Positions 33,496 through 42,083 of a stretch of DNA of 64,000 bases are shown one piece after another; position 1 is the stretch's first letter; each line of letters starts with the position of its first letter. Position numbers and translations under genes: made by a program. The stretch is from JAWXBK01 sp034439975 (GTDB lineage: Bacteria > Pseudomonadota > Alphaproteobacteria > Dongiales > Dongiaceae). The notes beneath the pieces are model-generated. The model made no database searches. It saw only the letters and a program-made list of their open reading frames with translations, and was not told where the DNA came from. The stretch covers positions 1 through 64,000 of the forward strand of contig JAWXBK010000095.1 in the NCBI GenBank assembly GCA_034439975.1. Direction: 5' to 3'.

Positions 33496-34683
33496 ATGAA
33501 CCGCGGCCTGTCCGTTCAGGCCGTCGTCGCCGGGCTGCTCGCGGCCCTGGTCGGATTCTCGAGCGCCGTCGTCGTATTGCCGGGGCTTGCCGGCGTTGGT
33601 GCTACGCCCGCCGAGGCAGCATCGGGCCTGATCGCGCTGTCGATCGGGATGGGCGTCGGCGGAATCTGGTTGAGCTGGCGCACGCGCATGCCGATCAGCG
33701 TTGCCTGGTCGACGCCGGGTGCCGCCTTGCTGGCAACCGCCGGTGCGGTCGAGGGCGGGTTCGCTGCTGCCGTCGGCGCCTTCCTCGTCGTCGGCCTCTT
33801 GATCGTGATCGCGGGGTTCTGGAAACCGCTCGGCCGCTGGGTGACGGCCATTCCCTCGGCACTCGCCAACGCGATGCTGGCCGGCGTGCTGCTGGGGTTT
33901 TGCCTCGCCCCTGTGCAGGCGGTTGCCGAAGTACCGCTCCAGGCTTTGCCGATCATCATCGTATGGGCGCTGGTCGTGCGCTTTCGCCGGCTCTATGCGG
34001 TGCCGGCGGCGGTTGTCGTCACGGTCCTGATGATCGCATTCACGACCGACATCTCGATGGCTTCATTCGGTTCGCTCTGGCCGCAGCCGATTTTGATCGT
34101 GCCGGATTTTACCCTACAGGCGCTGATCGGCATCGCTTTGCCGCTGTTCATCGTCACGATGGTCTCGCAGAACGTGACCGGCATCGCTGTCTTGAGCGCC
34201 AACGGTTATCGGCCCGATGCCGGGCCGCTGTTCCGCGATACCGGCATCCTTTCGCTGCTGGCGGCACCCTTCGGCGGTCATGCGATCAATCTTGCCGCGA
34301 TCACCGCGGCGCTCTGCGCGGGGCCTGAAGCGCATCCCGATCCGGCGCGGCGCTGGTGGGCCGCCGCGACCGCGGGCTTCGTCTATATCCTGTTCGGGCT
34401 GATGGCGGGTGCTGCGACGGCCTTTCTTACCGCATCGCCGCCAATCCTGATCAAGGCGGTGGCGGGTCTCGCTTTGCTCGGTGCATTCGCATCGGCCCTG
34501 ATGGGGGCGGTCGCCGAGGCGAAAGATCGCGAGGCTGCCATCGTCACCTTCGTTGTCACGGCGTCGGGGCTGACTTTTTTCGGTATCAGCGGTGCATTCT
34601 GGGGTTTGATCGCCGGCGGCGCGGTCTATGCGCTGGCGAGATGGCAGGGCCTGCGCCGCAAGCCCGACGCACCATCGTCGTAA
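33496..34683 (+). CDS. BenE-family transporter
   Basis: A 395-aa inner-membrane protein with about 11-12 hydrophobic helices. The N terminus (VQAVVAGLLAALVGFSSAVVVLPG) and the segments SWRTRMPISVAWSTPGAAL and FGGHAINLAAITAALCAG are typical of the BenE benzoate:H+ symporter family. It starts 21 bases after the ATC-hydrolase-type gene. No aromatic-ring pathway is nearby, so the carried compound may be an organic acid or amine linked to the upstream enzymes rather than benzoate. Confidence 0.9.
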   Translation: MNRGLSVQAVVAGLLAALVGFSSAVVVLPGLAGVGATPAEAASGLIALSIGMGVGGIWLSWRTRMPISVAWSTPGAALLATAGAVEGGFAAAVGAFLVVGLLIVIAGFWKPLGRWVTAIPSALANAMLAGVLLGFCLAPVQAVAEVPLQALPIIIVWALVVRFRRLYAVPAAVVVTVLMIAFTTDISMASFGSLWPQPILIVPDFTLQALIGIALPLFIVTMVSQNVTGIAVLSANGYRPDAGPLFRDTGILSLLAAPFGGHAINLAAITAALCAGPEAHPDPARRWWAAATAGFVYILFGLMAGAATAFLTASPPILIKAVAGLALLGAFASALMGAVAEAKDREAAIVTFVVTASGLTFFGISGAFWGLIAGGAVYALARWQGLRRKPDAPSS

Positions 34684-34690
34684 GCGCCGG

Positions 34691-35473
34691 CTAGCTGCTC
34701 GCGCTGGTGTAGGACGCGATCGCGCGGCGCCAGAACAGATGGCTCACGGCGAGCGCAATGGCGGCGATCAGCAGAGCAAGCCACCCTGTCGTCCAATCCA
34801 GCCGGCCGGCGACCGCTTCCGCCGGCACATTGGTGATGAACGCGACCGGCAATACCGCAGTCAGCAGAAGACGCAGCCAGGGCGGCAAGGCTGAAACAGG
34901 AAAGCGTCCGACATCGACCAGCGTGCGGAACATCACTTCGAGATTGGATACGCGCACGAACCAGAAGGCGCTCGTATAGATGATCGACCAGAGCGCGAAC
35001 GCTGTGGTGAGACCGGCGGCGAGCATCAGCAGGAAAAGCGCGATCGTCGCTGGATCGACACGGCCGAGCGCCAGCATCGAATAGCCGATCAACGCGGTGC
35101 CCAGCAGCAGGTTGGGCACTTCCCAGAGGTTGAGATTGCGCAGCGACACCTGGAAATGGCTGCCGACGGGCATGAGCAGCATGTAGTCGAGATTGCCGAG
35201 CCGGATATATTCCGGCAGGCGGCCGAGATTGGGGCTGAGGATCGTGCCGACAAATCCGTCCACGATCAGGAAGACGCCGAGCACGGCGACCGCTTCGTCG
35301 AAGGACCAGCCGCCGACGCTCGACGTCTCCGAAAAAACGGCGGCAAGGACCGCAAGGCCGGCCCCGAACATCAGTGGTGCATTGATCAGATTGACGAGAA
35401 GGTCGGCCCGAAACTCAAGCTCGACCTGAAGCGCGTTGGTCCAGAACGACCGCAACAGACGCAGGACGCGCAT
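34691..35473 (-). CDS. ABC-2 family transporter permease, subunit 2
   Basis: A 260-aa membrane protein of the ABC-2/DUF990 export group with about six hydrophobic segments. I chose the ATG at 35473 (MRVLRLLRSFWTNALQVELEFRADL start); its A overlaps the last base of the preceding permease gene. Landmarks are SPNLGRLPEYIRLGNLDYMLLMP and LWEVPNLLLGTALIGY. It pairs with the upstream permease and ATPase in one minus-strand operon. Exporters of this kind move unknown substrates outwards. Confidence 0.88.
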   Translation of the reverse strand: MRVLRLLRSFWTNALQVELEFRADLLVNLINAPLMFGAGLAVLAAVFSETSSVGGWSFDEAVAVLGVFLIVDGFVGTILSPNLGRLPEYIRLGNLDYMLLMPVGSHFQVSLRNLNLWEVPNLLLGTALIGYSMLALGRVDPATIALFLLMLAAGLTTAFALWSIIYTSAFWFVRVSNLEVMFRTLVDVGRFPVSALPPWLRLLLTAVLPVAFITNVPAEAVAGRLDWTTGWLALLIAAIALAVSHLFWRRAIASYTSASS

Positions 35474-36288
35474 CACGATCCGTACGCCGCATAGCGGCGC
35501 AATCCTCGATGCCAGAGCAGGCGCATGAGTCCGATACTGAACGCCACCCAGAAAGTGAGAAGCGCGAATCCGAACCACATATCGGCGGGCGCAACACGGC
35601 CGATCGCGATTTCGATCGGGAAACTTATCATATAGCGAAACGGCGACCAGACGATGATCTGCTGCACGAGGTCGGGAAACAGCGCGATCGGTGCTAGCCC
35701 GCCGCCGAGCACGAAGTAGCCATTCCACATCAGCCCTTCGAAACCGCGCACCCGCTCCATCCAGAAGGCGGCGAGCCCGGCGCAATAGAGCAGGTTGTAG
35801 TGCAACAGGATCGCCCCGAAGACTGCGAGGACTAAGAGCGGCCAGTCTTCGAAGGCGATAACCTGCCAGGCACCGGACCAGATCATGCCGACGATGACCA
35901 CCGGCACGGTGATCGGCAGCCGATGCGCGATGTCCATCAGTTGGGAGGCGCTCATCGGCCAATAGGGATCGAGCGGACGCAACAACTGCGCCGAAAGCTC
36001 GCCATGCCGGATCGCGCGCTCGAGCTCGGGCACCGGGACGAAGGGCGTCATATGGCGGACGAGGAACACGAGCAGAAAATATGCGGCGAAATCGGCGGCG
36101 GAAAACGAGCCGGTCGCGCGCTGTTCGGCCAACTCGATCCAGAGAAACATCATGAACAAGGGCAGCGTCCCGCCCACGACCCAGAACACCATCTCCATCC
36201 GATAGGCGGCATACTCGCTGAAGCTGTGCGCGACCAGCGCGCGGGCGAGGCGAAGCGGCCGGAGGGGATCGAAGCGGCGCCGGGTCAT
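35473..36288 (-). CDS. ABC-2 family transporter permease, subunit 1
   Basis: A 271-aa membrane protein, middle gene of a three-gene exporter. N-terminal RALVAHSFSEYAAYRMEMVFWVVGG precedes several helices; ELERAIRHGELSAQLLRPLDPYWP is the group-specific cytoplasmic loop also seen, in diverged form, in subunit 2. It overlaps the ATPase gene by 4 bases and abuts subunit 2, so the three are translationally coupled. Confidence 0.88.
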   Translation of the reverse strand: MTRRRFDPLRPLRLARALVAHSFSEYAAYRMEMVFWVVGGTLPLFMMFLWIELAEQRATGSFSAADFAAYFLLVFLVRHMTPFVPVPELERAIRHGELSAQLLRPLDPYWPMSASQLMDIAHRLPITVPVVIVGMIWSGAWQVIAFEDWPLLVLAVFGAILLHYNLLYCAGLAAFWMERVRGFEGLMWNGYFVLGGGLAPIALFPDLVQQIIVWSPFRYMISFPIEIAIGRVAPADMWFGFALLTFWVAFSIGLMRLLWHRGLRRYAAYGS

Positions 36289-37274
36289 GTCGGCTTCCCG
36301 ACGGCACCGGTCTTGCGGAAGACGGTTCGGATCACGTCCTCCACGGCGGGTTCTTCGATCGCGATATCGGCAACCGGCAGCGATGCCAGAATGTCGGCGG
36401 CCTGGCGGGCCACGATCGCGCGCGGTACGGCGATTTCCGCAACGAGCCCGTCGATCTGCCGCAGCGTCCCGAACCGCGCGAGCCGTTCCGGCGCGACCTC
36501 TTCGGCGAACTGCACGCGCAGAATCTTGTCGGGACTGTGTCGTTCGATCAGTGCCTGCAGATCGCCGTCGAACACCAGCCGGCCGAGATCGATGACCAGG
36601 ACGCGCCGCGCCAGCGCCGTCACATCGGCCATGTAATGCGAGGTGATTAGCACGGTCGCGCCGTAGCGGCGGTTATAGTCGATGATAAAATTCCGGATCG
36701 CCGCCTGCGCGGTGACGTCGAGCCCGATCGTCGGCTCGTCGAGGAAGAGGATGCGTGGCCGGTGCAGGAGTGCGGCTGCAAGTTCGCATTTCATGCGCTC
36801 GCCGAGCGAGAGCCGCCGTATCGGCCGGTTCACCAGATCGCCGAGATCGAGCATGGTCACCAGCTCGTCGAGTCGGGCGCGATAATCGGAGTCAGGAATA
36901 TCGTAGATCGTCTTGAGCACGAGGAAGGAATCCGTCGCCGGGATATCCCAGTGCAGCTGCATCTTCTGGCCCATGACGAGCGCGATCGAGCGCAGAAATT
37001 CCCGATTGCGTTCCTTCGGCGTGTGGCCCGCGACGCTCACGCTGCCGGAAGAGGGGTGCAGCAGCCCCGACAGCATCTTGAGCGTGGTTGTCTTGCCCGC
37101 ACCGTTCGGGCCGAGGAAGCCCACGATCTCGCCGGCGCCGATGCGGATCGTGAGATCGCTCACCGCGTCGACATCGTAATGCTGGCGGTGGAAGAACGCA
37201 CGCAGACTGCCGGCGAAACCAGCCTCTTTGCGATAGACCGTATACCGCTTCGAAAGCCCGGTTGTTTCGATCAT
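36285..37274 (-). CDS. ABC transporter ATP-binding protein (ABC-2 exporter)
   Basis: A 329-aa ATPase, promoter-proximal gene of the exporter operon. I chose the ATG at 37274 (MIETTGLSKRYTVYRKEAG), since the upstream extension is not conserved in character. It has Walker A (GPNGAGKTT), the Q-loop (VMGQKMQLHWD), signature RLSLGERMKCELAAALL, Walker B (ILFLDEPTIGLD) and switch His (ITSHYMADV). A C-terminal extension of about 90 residues is typical of DUF990-linked ATPases. The substrate is unknown. Confidence 0.92.
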   Translation of the reverse strand: MIETTGLSKRYTVYRKEAGFAGSLRAFFHRQHYDVDAVSDLTIRIGAGEIVGFLGPNGAGKTTTLKMLSGLLHPSSGSVSVAGHTPKERNREFLRSIALVMGQKMQLHWDIPATDSFLVLKTIYDIPDSDYRARLDELVTMLDLGDLVNRPIRRLSLGERMKCELAAALLHRPRILFLDEPTIGLDVTAQAAIRNFIIDYNRRYGATVLITSHYMADVTALARRVLVIDLGRLVFDGDLQALIERHSPDKILRVQFAEEVAPERLARFGTLRQIDGLVAEIAVPRAIVARQAADILASLPVADIAIEEPAVEDVIRTVFRKTGAVGKPT

Positions 37275-37435
37275 GTCGGTCCCCACACGGCGCCGATGGA
37301 CCGCGACCATAGCGCCGGGCCCGCGATTCGGGCAAAGCTCAGCCGATCCGGGCCTCGCGGCTTGCCGCCGGCGAGGAAGGCGCTACAATCGCTTCACCCC
37401 CGGACCGCATTGCGACCATGCGGGAGCCGACCACG

Positions 37436-38572
37436 ATGAGCCATCTGAACCTCGCCCACGACGCGCTGCAGCGGATCGACCGGGATCCCGCGCGCTCCTA
37501 TACGCTGCCCGGCTTTTACTACTACGACCCCGACATCTTCGAGCGCGAGAAGCGCGCGATCTTCTATCGCACCTGGCAGTATGTCGGGCATGTCTCGATG
37601 CTCGCGACGCCGGGCCGCTACATCGTGCGCGAGATCGTCGATCAGAGTGTGATCGTGCTGCGCGACCGCGAGGGCGCGCTGAGATCCTATTTCAATGTCT
37701 GCCAGCATCGGGCGCATCGGCTGCTCGAGGGCGAAGGGCAATTGCCGGCGGCCTCGATCACCTGTCCCTATCACACCTGGACCTACGATCTCGGCGGGAA
37801 TCTGCGCAAAGCGCGGGCAACCGACCGGGTTGCCGGATTCGACCCAGCTGCATTCGGGTTGAAGCCGCTCCGGCTCGAATCCTTCCTCGGCTTTCTGTTC
37901 GTCAATCTCGATGGAGCGGCGGCGCCCTTCGAAACGGTTTCCGGACCGCTGGCGGCTGAAATCGCCTCCTTCTCGCCGCATGCGGCGTCGCTCAAATGCG
38001 CGCATCGCGACGAGTATCCGCTGAAGGCCAACTGGAAGAACTCGGTCGAGAATTATTCGGAGTGCTACCACTGCCCGAATCAGCATCAGACCCTGGTCAA
38101 CGGCGCCCTCGACATCGATTCATATCGGGTCGTGACATTTGAGCATCACCACAGCCATTCCAGTCGCGACAAGGGCGCCAGCACCGGTTATTCGACCCGG
38201 ACCGAGGGTTCGAACCGTCCCGGCGAGTTCGCAAGCTGGCTGTTATGGCCGAATTGGTCGATCGAGAGCTATCCGGGCGGCAATCTGACCGTCTTTCACC
38301 ACGTCCCGCTCGGTCCGGAGGAATCCGTCCAGCGCTGCGAGTGGTATTTCCCCTATGAGACCCCCAGTGCTGCCGACCGGGAGGTCATCGATTTCGTGCA
38401 TGAGGTCCGGCGCGAGGACATTCCGATCTGCGAGAGCGTGCAGAAAGGCCTGCATTCACTCGGTTATCGGCAGGGCCGTTTCGTCGTCGATGCCGACCGC
38501 AGCGATATTTCAGAGCACGCGGTCCACGATTTCCAGATGAAAGTGCTGACCGCGCTCGGCGAAAAGGGCTGA
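37436..38572 (+). CDS. Rieske non-heme iron oxygenase, alpha subunit (quaternary-amine type)
   Basis: A 378-aa terminal oxygenase (an ATG at 37418 is an alternative start). The Rieske [2Fe-2S] site is YFNVCQHRAHRL with CPYHTWTYDL (Cys-x-His and Cys-x2-His). The mononuclear-iron site reads NSVENYSECYHCPNQH: Glu, then His three residues on and another His five residues later. This matches the Glu-containing site of CntA-like carnitine, betaine and stachydrine oxygenases rather than aromatic dioxygenases, where Asp is usual. It likely demethylates or cleaves a betaine-type compound. No reductase partner gene is adjacent. Confidence 0.9.
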   Translation: MSHLNLAHDALQRIDRDPARSYTLPGFYYYDPDIFEREKRAIFYRTWQYVGHVSMLATPGRYIVREIVDQSVIVLRDREGALRSYFNVCQHRAHRLLEGEGQLPAASITCPYHTWTYDLGGNLRKARATDRVAGFDPAAFGLKPLRLESFLGFLFVNLDGAAAPFETVSGPLAAEIASFSPHAASLKCAHRDEYPLKANWKNSVENYSECYHCPNQHQTLVNGALDIDSYRVVTFEHHHSHSSRDKGASTGYSTRTEGSNRPGEFASWLLWPNWSIESYPGGNLTVFHHVPLGPEESVQRCEWYFPYETPSAADREVIDFVHEVRREDIPICESVQKGLHSLGYRQGRFVVDADRSDISEHAVHDFQMKVLTALGEKG

Positions 38573-38595
38573 CCGGCGGGCGATCCGGCATAAAC

Positions 38596-38624
38596 GAGGC
38601 GTCCCCGGGGCAACCCGGCGCCTC
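38596..38624 (+). terminator. GC-rich hairpin after the Rieske oxygenase gene
   Basis: Outer arms GAGGCG and CGCCTC enclose inner pairing CCGGG/CCCGG, giving a strong stem-loop 24 bases after the oxygenase stop. There is no clear U-run, so it may be a Rho-aided terminator or mRNA-end stabiliser separating the gene from luxR. Confidence 0.5.
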
Positions 38625-38725
38625 GGTGTCCGGTTTAACCGGGTGAGATAGGCCATTGATTTTCGAGTTATGTCGGGTCAAAATCGAACCGTCGTGGGCT
38701 CCGCAGGGCCGCACGGGGATGGGAT

Positions 38726-39457
38726 ATGAGTGTCCAACAGTACATTGATTCAATTGAGAAATTCGCGGATCTCACCGACCCGGCCGAACTGAAGCCGCGG
38801 TTGTCGCGATCGCTTGACGAAATCGGCGTCGGCGCCTGGACCTATACGGTCATCCGGAACTGCGAGGGCTGCTTTGCGCCCCGCTATATGACGACCTATC
38901 CCGAAGAATGGACCGCCCACTACATCGACAAGGATTATGTCGCGACCGATCCGACGATCCATGCGGTGTCGGGCGGTTTGCGGCCGGTCCGCTGGGACGA
39001 GCTCGAAACCGATCCCTCGATGACGCGCCGCGGGCGCAAGATGTTCCAGGAAGCACGCGACTTCGGCCTGCGCAGCGGCGTCACGATGCCGATCCACGGG
39101 CCGGGCAATGGCTATACCGTGTTCGGCGCCAGCTTCGATCGCGGCGAGAAGGATCTGGCCCGGGACTGGCCGGAGATCCGCTCGGCGCTCCAACTCGTCG
39201 TTCTCGGTGCGCATGACGGCGCCCTGATGCTGTGGCGGACTGCCGATGACCGCGATGCCGTCCATGTGACCGATCGCGAACGCGATTGCCTGCTTTGGAC
39301 CGCGCGCGGCAAGACTACGTGGGAATGTGCGGCGATCCTGAAGCTCTCAGAAGACACGGTGCGTTTCTACCTGCGCGCGGTGATGGACAAGATGGGCGTA
39401 CACTCCAAGCACCACGCGGTGGTCAAGGCCATCACGCTCAACCTTATCGTCCCTTAA
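38726..39457 (+). CDS. luxR: LuxR-family acyl-homoserine-lactone-responsive regulator
   Basis: A 243-aa quorum-sensing regulator. The autoinducer-binding domain keeps the canonical residues in canonical spacing: W62-x3-Y66, D75-P76 and W90 (equivalents of TraR W57, Y61, D70, P71, W85). The C-terminal HTH is present (RERDCLLWTARGKTTWECAAIL, followed by SEDTVRFYLRAVMDKMGV). It lies 237 bases upstream of a luxI gene on the same strand, with a lux-box-like palindrome between, so it most likely activates luxI and the downstream operon when its signal accumulates. Confidence 0.93.
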   Translation: MSVQQYIDSIEKFADLTDPAELKPRLSRSLDEIGVGAWTYTVIRNCEGCFAPRYMTTYPEEWTAHYIDKDYVATDPTIHAVSGGLRPVRWDELETDPSMTRRGRKMFQEARDFGLRSGVTMPIHGPGNGYTVFGASFDRGEKDLARDWPEIRSALQLVVLGAHDGALMLWRTADDRDAVHVTDRERDCLLWTARGKTTWECAAILKLSEDTVRFYLRAVMDKMGVHSKHHAVVKAITLNLIVP

Positions 39458-39563
39458 CCAGCCTCCAGAGGCTATCCGACAAACTCGAAACGGGACGTTC
39501 CTAGGGGCGCCCCGGGCTTTTTGATTCCGACGACCGATTCTGGACGGCTCGTCGCGAGGACGG

Positions 39564-39601
39564 ATTCGATGGTCCTGCTTCGGGAGATCGGGGGATCGAA
39601 T
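39564..39601. repeat. 7-bp inverted repeat in the luxR-luxI gap
   Basis: ATTCGAT (39564-39570) and ATCGAAT (39595-39601) pair perfectly across 24 bases, ending just before the lux box. It might be a second regulator site or form a hairpin in the luxI leader; the evidence is weak. Confidence 0.3.
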
Positions 39602-39616
39602 GTCGATTTCTGAAAT

Positions 39617-39634
39617 CCCACCAGTTCTGGCGGG
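39617..39634. promoter_or_regulatory. lux box upstream of luxI
   Basis: An 18-bp near-perfect palindrome, CCCACCAGTTCTGGCGGG: arms CCCACCAG and CTGGCGGG pair with one mismatch around a TT centre. It resembles known LuxR-type operators of the CCxCCAG-n2-CTGGxGG form and is 60 bases before the luxI start, the right place for activation by the LuxR encoded upstream. Confidence 0.75.
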
Positions 39635-39694
39635 GTGTGGGAGTCGGAGCATCATGGTTGTTTGGCCCCTGAGGTTTTCTTTCGGGAGGCAGCT

Positions 39695-40336
39695 ATGATC
39701 CTCACTGTTACACGGCAGAACGCACGGTTTTATCCGGATCTGCTGCGCCAGATGCATCGGCTTCGCTGTCGGGTGTTCCGCGACCGGCTTGGCTGGGATG
39801 TTGAGGTCGAGGACGGCGAAGAGCGCGACGAGTTCGACAAGCTCGATCCGGTCTATCTGCTGGCTCTCGACGATCAGGAAGAAGTGGTCGGTTCGTGGCG
39901 TCTTTTGCCCACGACGGGCCCGTACATGCTGAAAGACACGTTTCCGGAGCTGCTGGACGGCCAGCCGGCGCCGCAGCATCCGCGAATCTGGGAATGCAGT
40001 CGTTTCTCCGTCGATATGCCGCAGGGCTGTCGCGACGGGCTCGCCGCCATCAACAGCATCACCGGTGAGCTGTTCCATGGCATGGTCGAGTTCTGCATGG
40101 AAAACGGCATCAACGAGATGGTCACCGTTTATGACCTTCGCGTTGCCCGCATTCTGCCGCGGGTCGGTTGCCGGCCGCGGCAAACCACCGCAGTCCGCCG
40201 GATCGGCATCACCAAAGCATTGGCTGGATGGTTCCCGATCAATCGGGACGTTCTCGCCAACATCGAACAGGCGACAGGCATCCGTGAGCCCGTGCTCACC
40301 CATAGCCTGCCGGCGCAGCTCGAACGGGCTGCCTGA
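39695..40336 (+). CDS. luxI: Acyl-homoserine lactone synthase
   Basis: A 213-aa autoinducer synthase. The ATG at 39695 has Shine-Dalgarno GGGAGG. All family-invariant residues are in place: R24, F28, W34, D45, D48, R69, F83, E100 and R103 (for example RCRVFRDRLGW and IWECSRFSVD). Thr144 lies where a Thr often correlates with 3-oxo-acyl products, but the chain cannot be read from sequence. It makes a homoserine-lactone signal from S-adenosylmethionine and an acyl donor. It is followed within 40 bases by a small gene, then P450, MFS and two acyl-activating ligases. Confidence 0.95.
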   Translation: MILTVTRQNARFYPDLLRQMHRLRCRVFRDRLGWDVEVEDGEERDEFDKLDPVYLLALDDQEEVVGSWRLLPTTGPYMLKDTFPELLDGQPAPQHPRIWECSRFSVDMPQGCRDGLAAINSITGELFHGMVEFCMENGINEMVTVYDLRVARILPRVGCRPRQTTAVRRIGITKALAGWFPINRDVLANIEQATGIREPVLTHSLPAQLERAA

Positions 40337-40373
40337 TCTTACCGACTTCTCCCATGCCCAAAGGAGCATTGGA

Positions 40374-40655
40374 ATGACCATGACCAAGAGCGAAACGCTC
40401 GAGCCGACGGCCCTGCGTTCGACCGAACAGATGCGCGAAGCGCATGCGATCATCGAAAGCCTGCAGTATCTGCAGGAGGTCGCTCTGCGTATCAATCTCG
40501 TCTTCGAATCGCATTTGATCGGCGTTGCCGGCCAGAGCATCCGAGAATCGATCACCCATTCGGTGAAGATCGTGTCGGCTCAGATGGCGGCGCGCGACAA
40601 CGCTCACCCGTCTTTCAGCCAGCGTCGGGCCAGTGGCCGTCCGCATGACGCCTGA
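40374..40655 (+). CDS. 93-aa protein of unknown function in the quorum-sensing operon
   Basis: A short gene between luxI and the P450 gene. The ATG at 40374 has a strong Shine-Dalgarno (AAAGGAG, 8 bases before). The protein is soluble and predicted mostly helical (TEQMREAHAIIESLQYLQE, VALRINLVFESHLIGVAG), with an unstructured basic tail. I recognise no family. Its position and tight spacing indicate co-expression with luxI; it could be a regulator of the synthase, a small partner of the P450 or ligases, or a signal-handling protein. Confidence 0.78.
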   Translation: MTMTKSETLEPTALRSTEQMREAHAIIESLQYLQEVALRINLVFESHLIGVAGQSIRESITHSVKIVSAQMAARDNAHPSFSQRRASGRPHDA

Positions 40656-40676
40656 GGGATCGGGAGGACGCCATTG

Positions 40677-42065
40677 ATGGCAATCTCGACGGCTGCTCCG
40701 GGTACGGTTCAATGCCCTGCCTCCTCCCGGATTGCCCGCGTGCCGGGCTGGCCGATCGTCGGTGTCCTCCCGCAACTGCGCCGGGATCCGCTCGCATTCT
40801 TCGCCCAACTGGGTCGCATCCCGGGCCGGGCGGTGGAAATGCGGCTCGGATTCCGGCGCGCTCTCTTTCCGACATCGCCCGCTTTGATCAAGCATGTGAT
40901 GCAGGACAACGCACGGAACTATCGGAAGAGCGACTATGTGGCGCTGCTGAAGCCGATGCTCGGCGACGGCATCTTCCTTGCCGAGGGCGATGCCTGGCTC
41001 GCCCAACGTCGAACATCGGCAAAAGGCTTTCAGGGTTTCGAATATCCGCGTCTGGTTGCCGGAATGAACGATGCGGCATCGGACATGGTTCGGCGCTGGG
41101 AAGAGGAAGCGCGGCGCGGCCGGCCGGTCGATCTGGCCGAGGAGATGATGCGGGTCACTCTCGACATCATCATGCGCGCTTTGTTCAGCGTCACGCTCGA
41201 TGATCGCTATGAATCGGTGTATAGCGCGCTCACCTTCCTGCTGCGCGATGCCGAGCGCCGGGTCTGGGCCGTGGTCAATATTCCCTTTGGCGTTCCGACG
41301 CCGCGCAATCGCCGCGTTGCCGCGGCGCAGCGCGTGATCGACGAGTTCGTCGAATCCATTGTTGCGCAGCGCCAGAAAGAGGGAACGCCGCGCGGCGACC
41401 TGCTCGACATCTTCATCGCCGCCTATAGCGATCGCCCGGCCGATGGGCCGGCGCCCAATCTGCTGATCGACGAGGTCCGCAGTTTCATTCTCGCCGGCCA
41501 TGAGACGACTGCCAATGCGCTGAGCTGGGTCTGGTGGATCGGCGACCAGCATCGCGACGTCATGCGCGGCATGCGCGAGGAAATCGACAATGTGATGCCG
41601 ACGGGCGACGCGACGATCGATGTGTTGCGTCGGCTCGATTATGTCGGCCAGGTCTTCCATGAGACCATGCGCCTCTATCCGCCGGTCTGGACGATGTCAC
41701 GCGCGGCAATCGAGGACGACCAGTTCGAGGGCATGCCGATTGCGGCCGGCACGAACATAATTCTGTGTCCCTATGCCGTGCAGCGGAATCCCGAGCTGTG
41801 GCCCGATCCCGACACGTTCCGGCCGGAACGTTTTGCCGGCCGCGACGAACGTGGCGCCGATCGCTATTCCTATTTTCCTTTCGGCGGCGGCCCGCGGCGC
41901 TGCCTGGGCGAGCAGTTCGCGCTATGGGAAGCGCGAGTCATTATGGGGATGCTGCTGCGCCGCTTCGACGTTGAAATCGAACCCGGGCAGAATGTCGTGC
42001 CGGAGCCAATGATCACGCTTCGGCCGAGTGGACCGATCATGGCACGCATCCGCACCCGAAACTGA
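40677..42065 (+). CDS. Cytochrome P450
   Basis: A 462-aa heme monooxygenase (a TTG at 40674 is an alternative start; Shine-Dalgarno GGGAGG). It has the oxygen-activating I-helix motif AGHETTAN, the K-helix ETMR, the PERF-type motif FRPERFAGRD and the heme-thiolate loop FPFGGGPRRCLGE with Cys409. No membrane anchor is seen, so it is probably soluble. Its sequence type (VPGWPIVGVLPQLRRDPLAFF start) is like CYP102/4-related fatty-acid hydroxylases and several biosynthetic P450s, but no subfamily can be fixed. No ferredoxin partner is encoded nearby. It is in the luxI operon. Confidence 0.93.
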   Translation: MAISTAAPGTVQCPASSRIARVPGWPIVGVLPQLRRDPLAFFAQLGRIPGRAVEMRLGFRRALFPTSPALIKHVMQDNARNYRKSDYVALLKPMLGDGIFLAEGDAWLAQRRTSAKGFQGFEYPRLVAGMNDAASDMVRRWEEEARRGRPVDLAEEMMRVTLDIIMRALFSVTLDDRYESVYSALTFLLRDAERRVWAVVNIPFGVPTPRNRRVAAAQRVIDEFVESIVAQRQKEGTPRGDLLDIFIAAYSDRPADGPAPNLLIDEVRSFILAGHETTANALSWVWWIGDQHRDVMRGMREEIDNVMPTGDATIDVLRRLDYVGQVFHETMRLYPPVWTMSRAAIEDDQFEGMPIAAGTNIILCPYAVQRNPELWPDPDTFRPERFAGRDERGADRYSYFPFGGGPRRCLGEQFALWEARVIMGMLLRRFDVEIEPGQNVVPEPMITLRPSGPIMARIRTRN

Positions 42066-42083
42066 TATCGAAACATATTGACC

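Noticed and set aside
39504..39525. GGGGCGCCCC palindrome followed by a T-run after luxR, considered as a terminator
   Set aside because: The self-complementary block leaves no room for a normal loop, and a clear stem adjoining the T-run could not be drawn.
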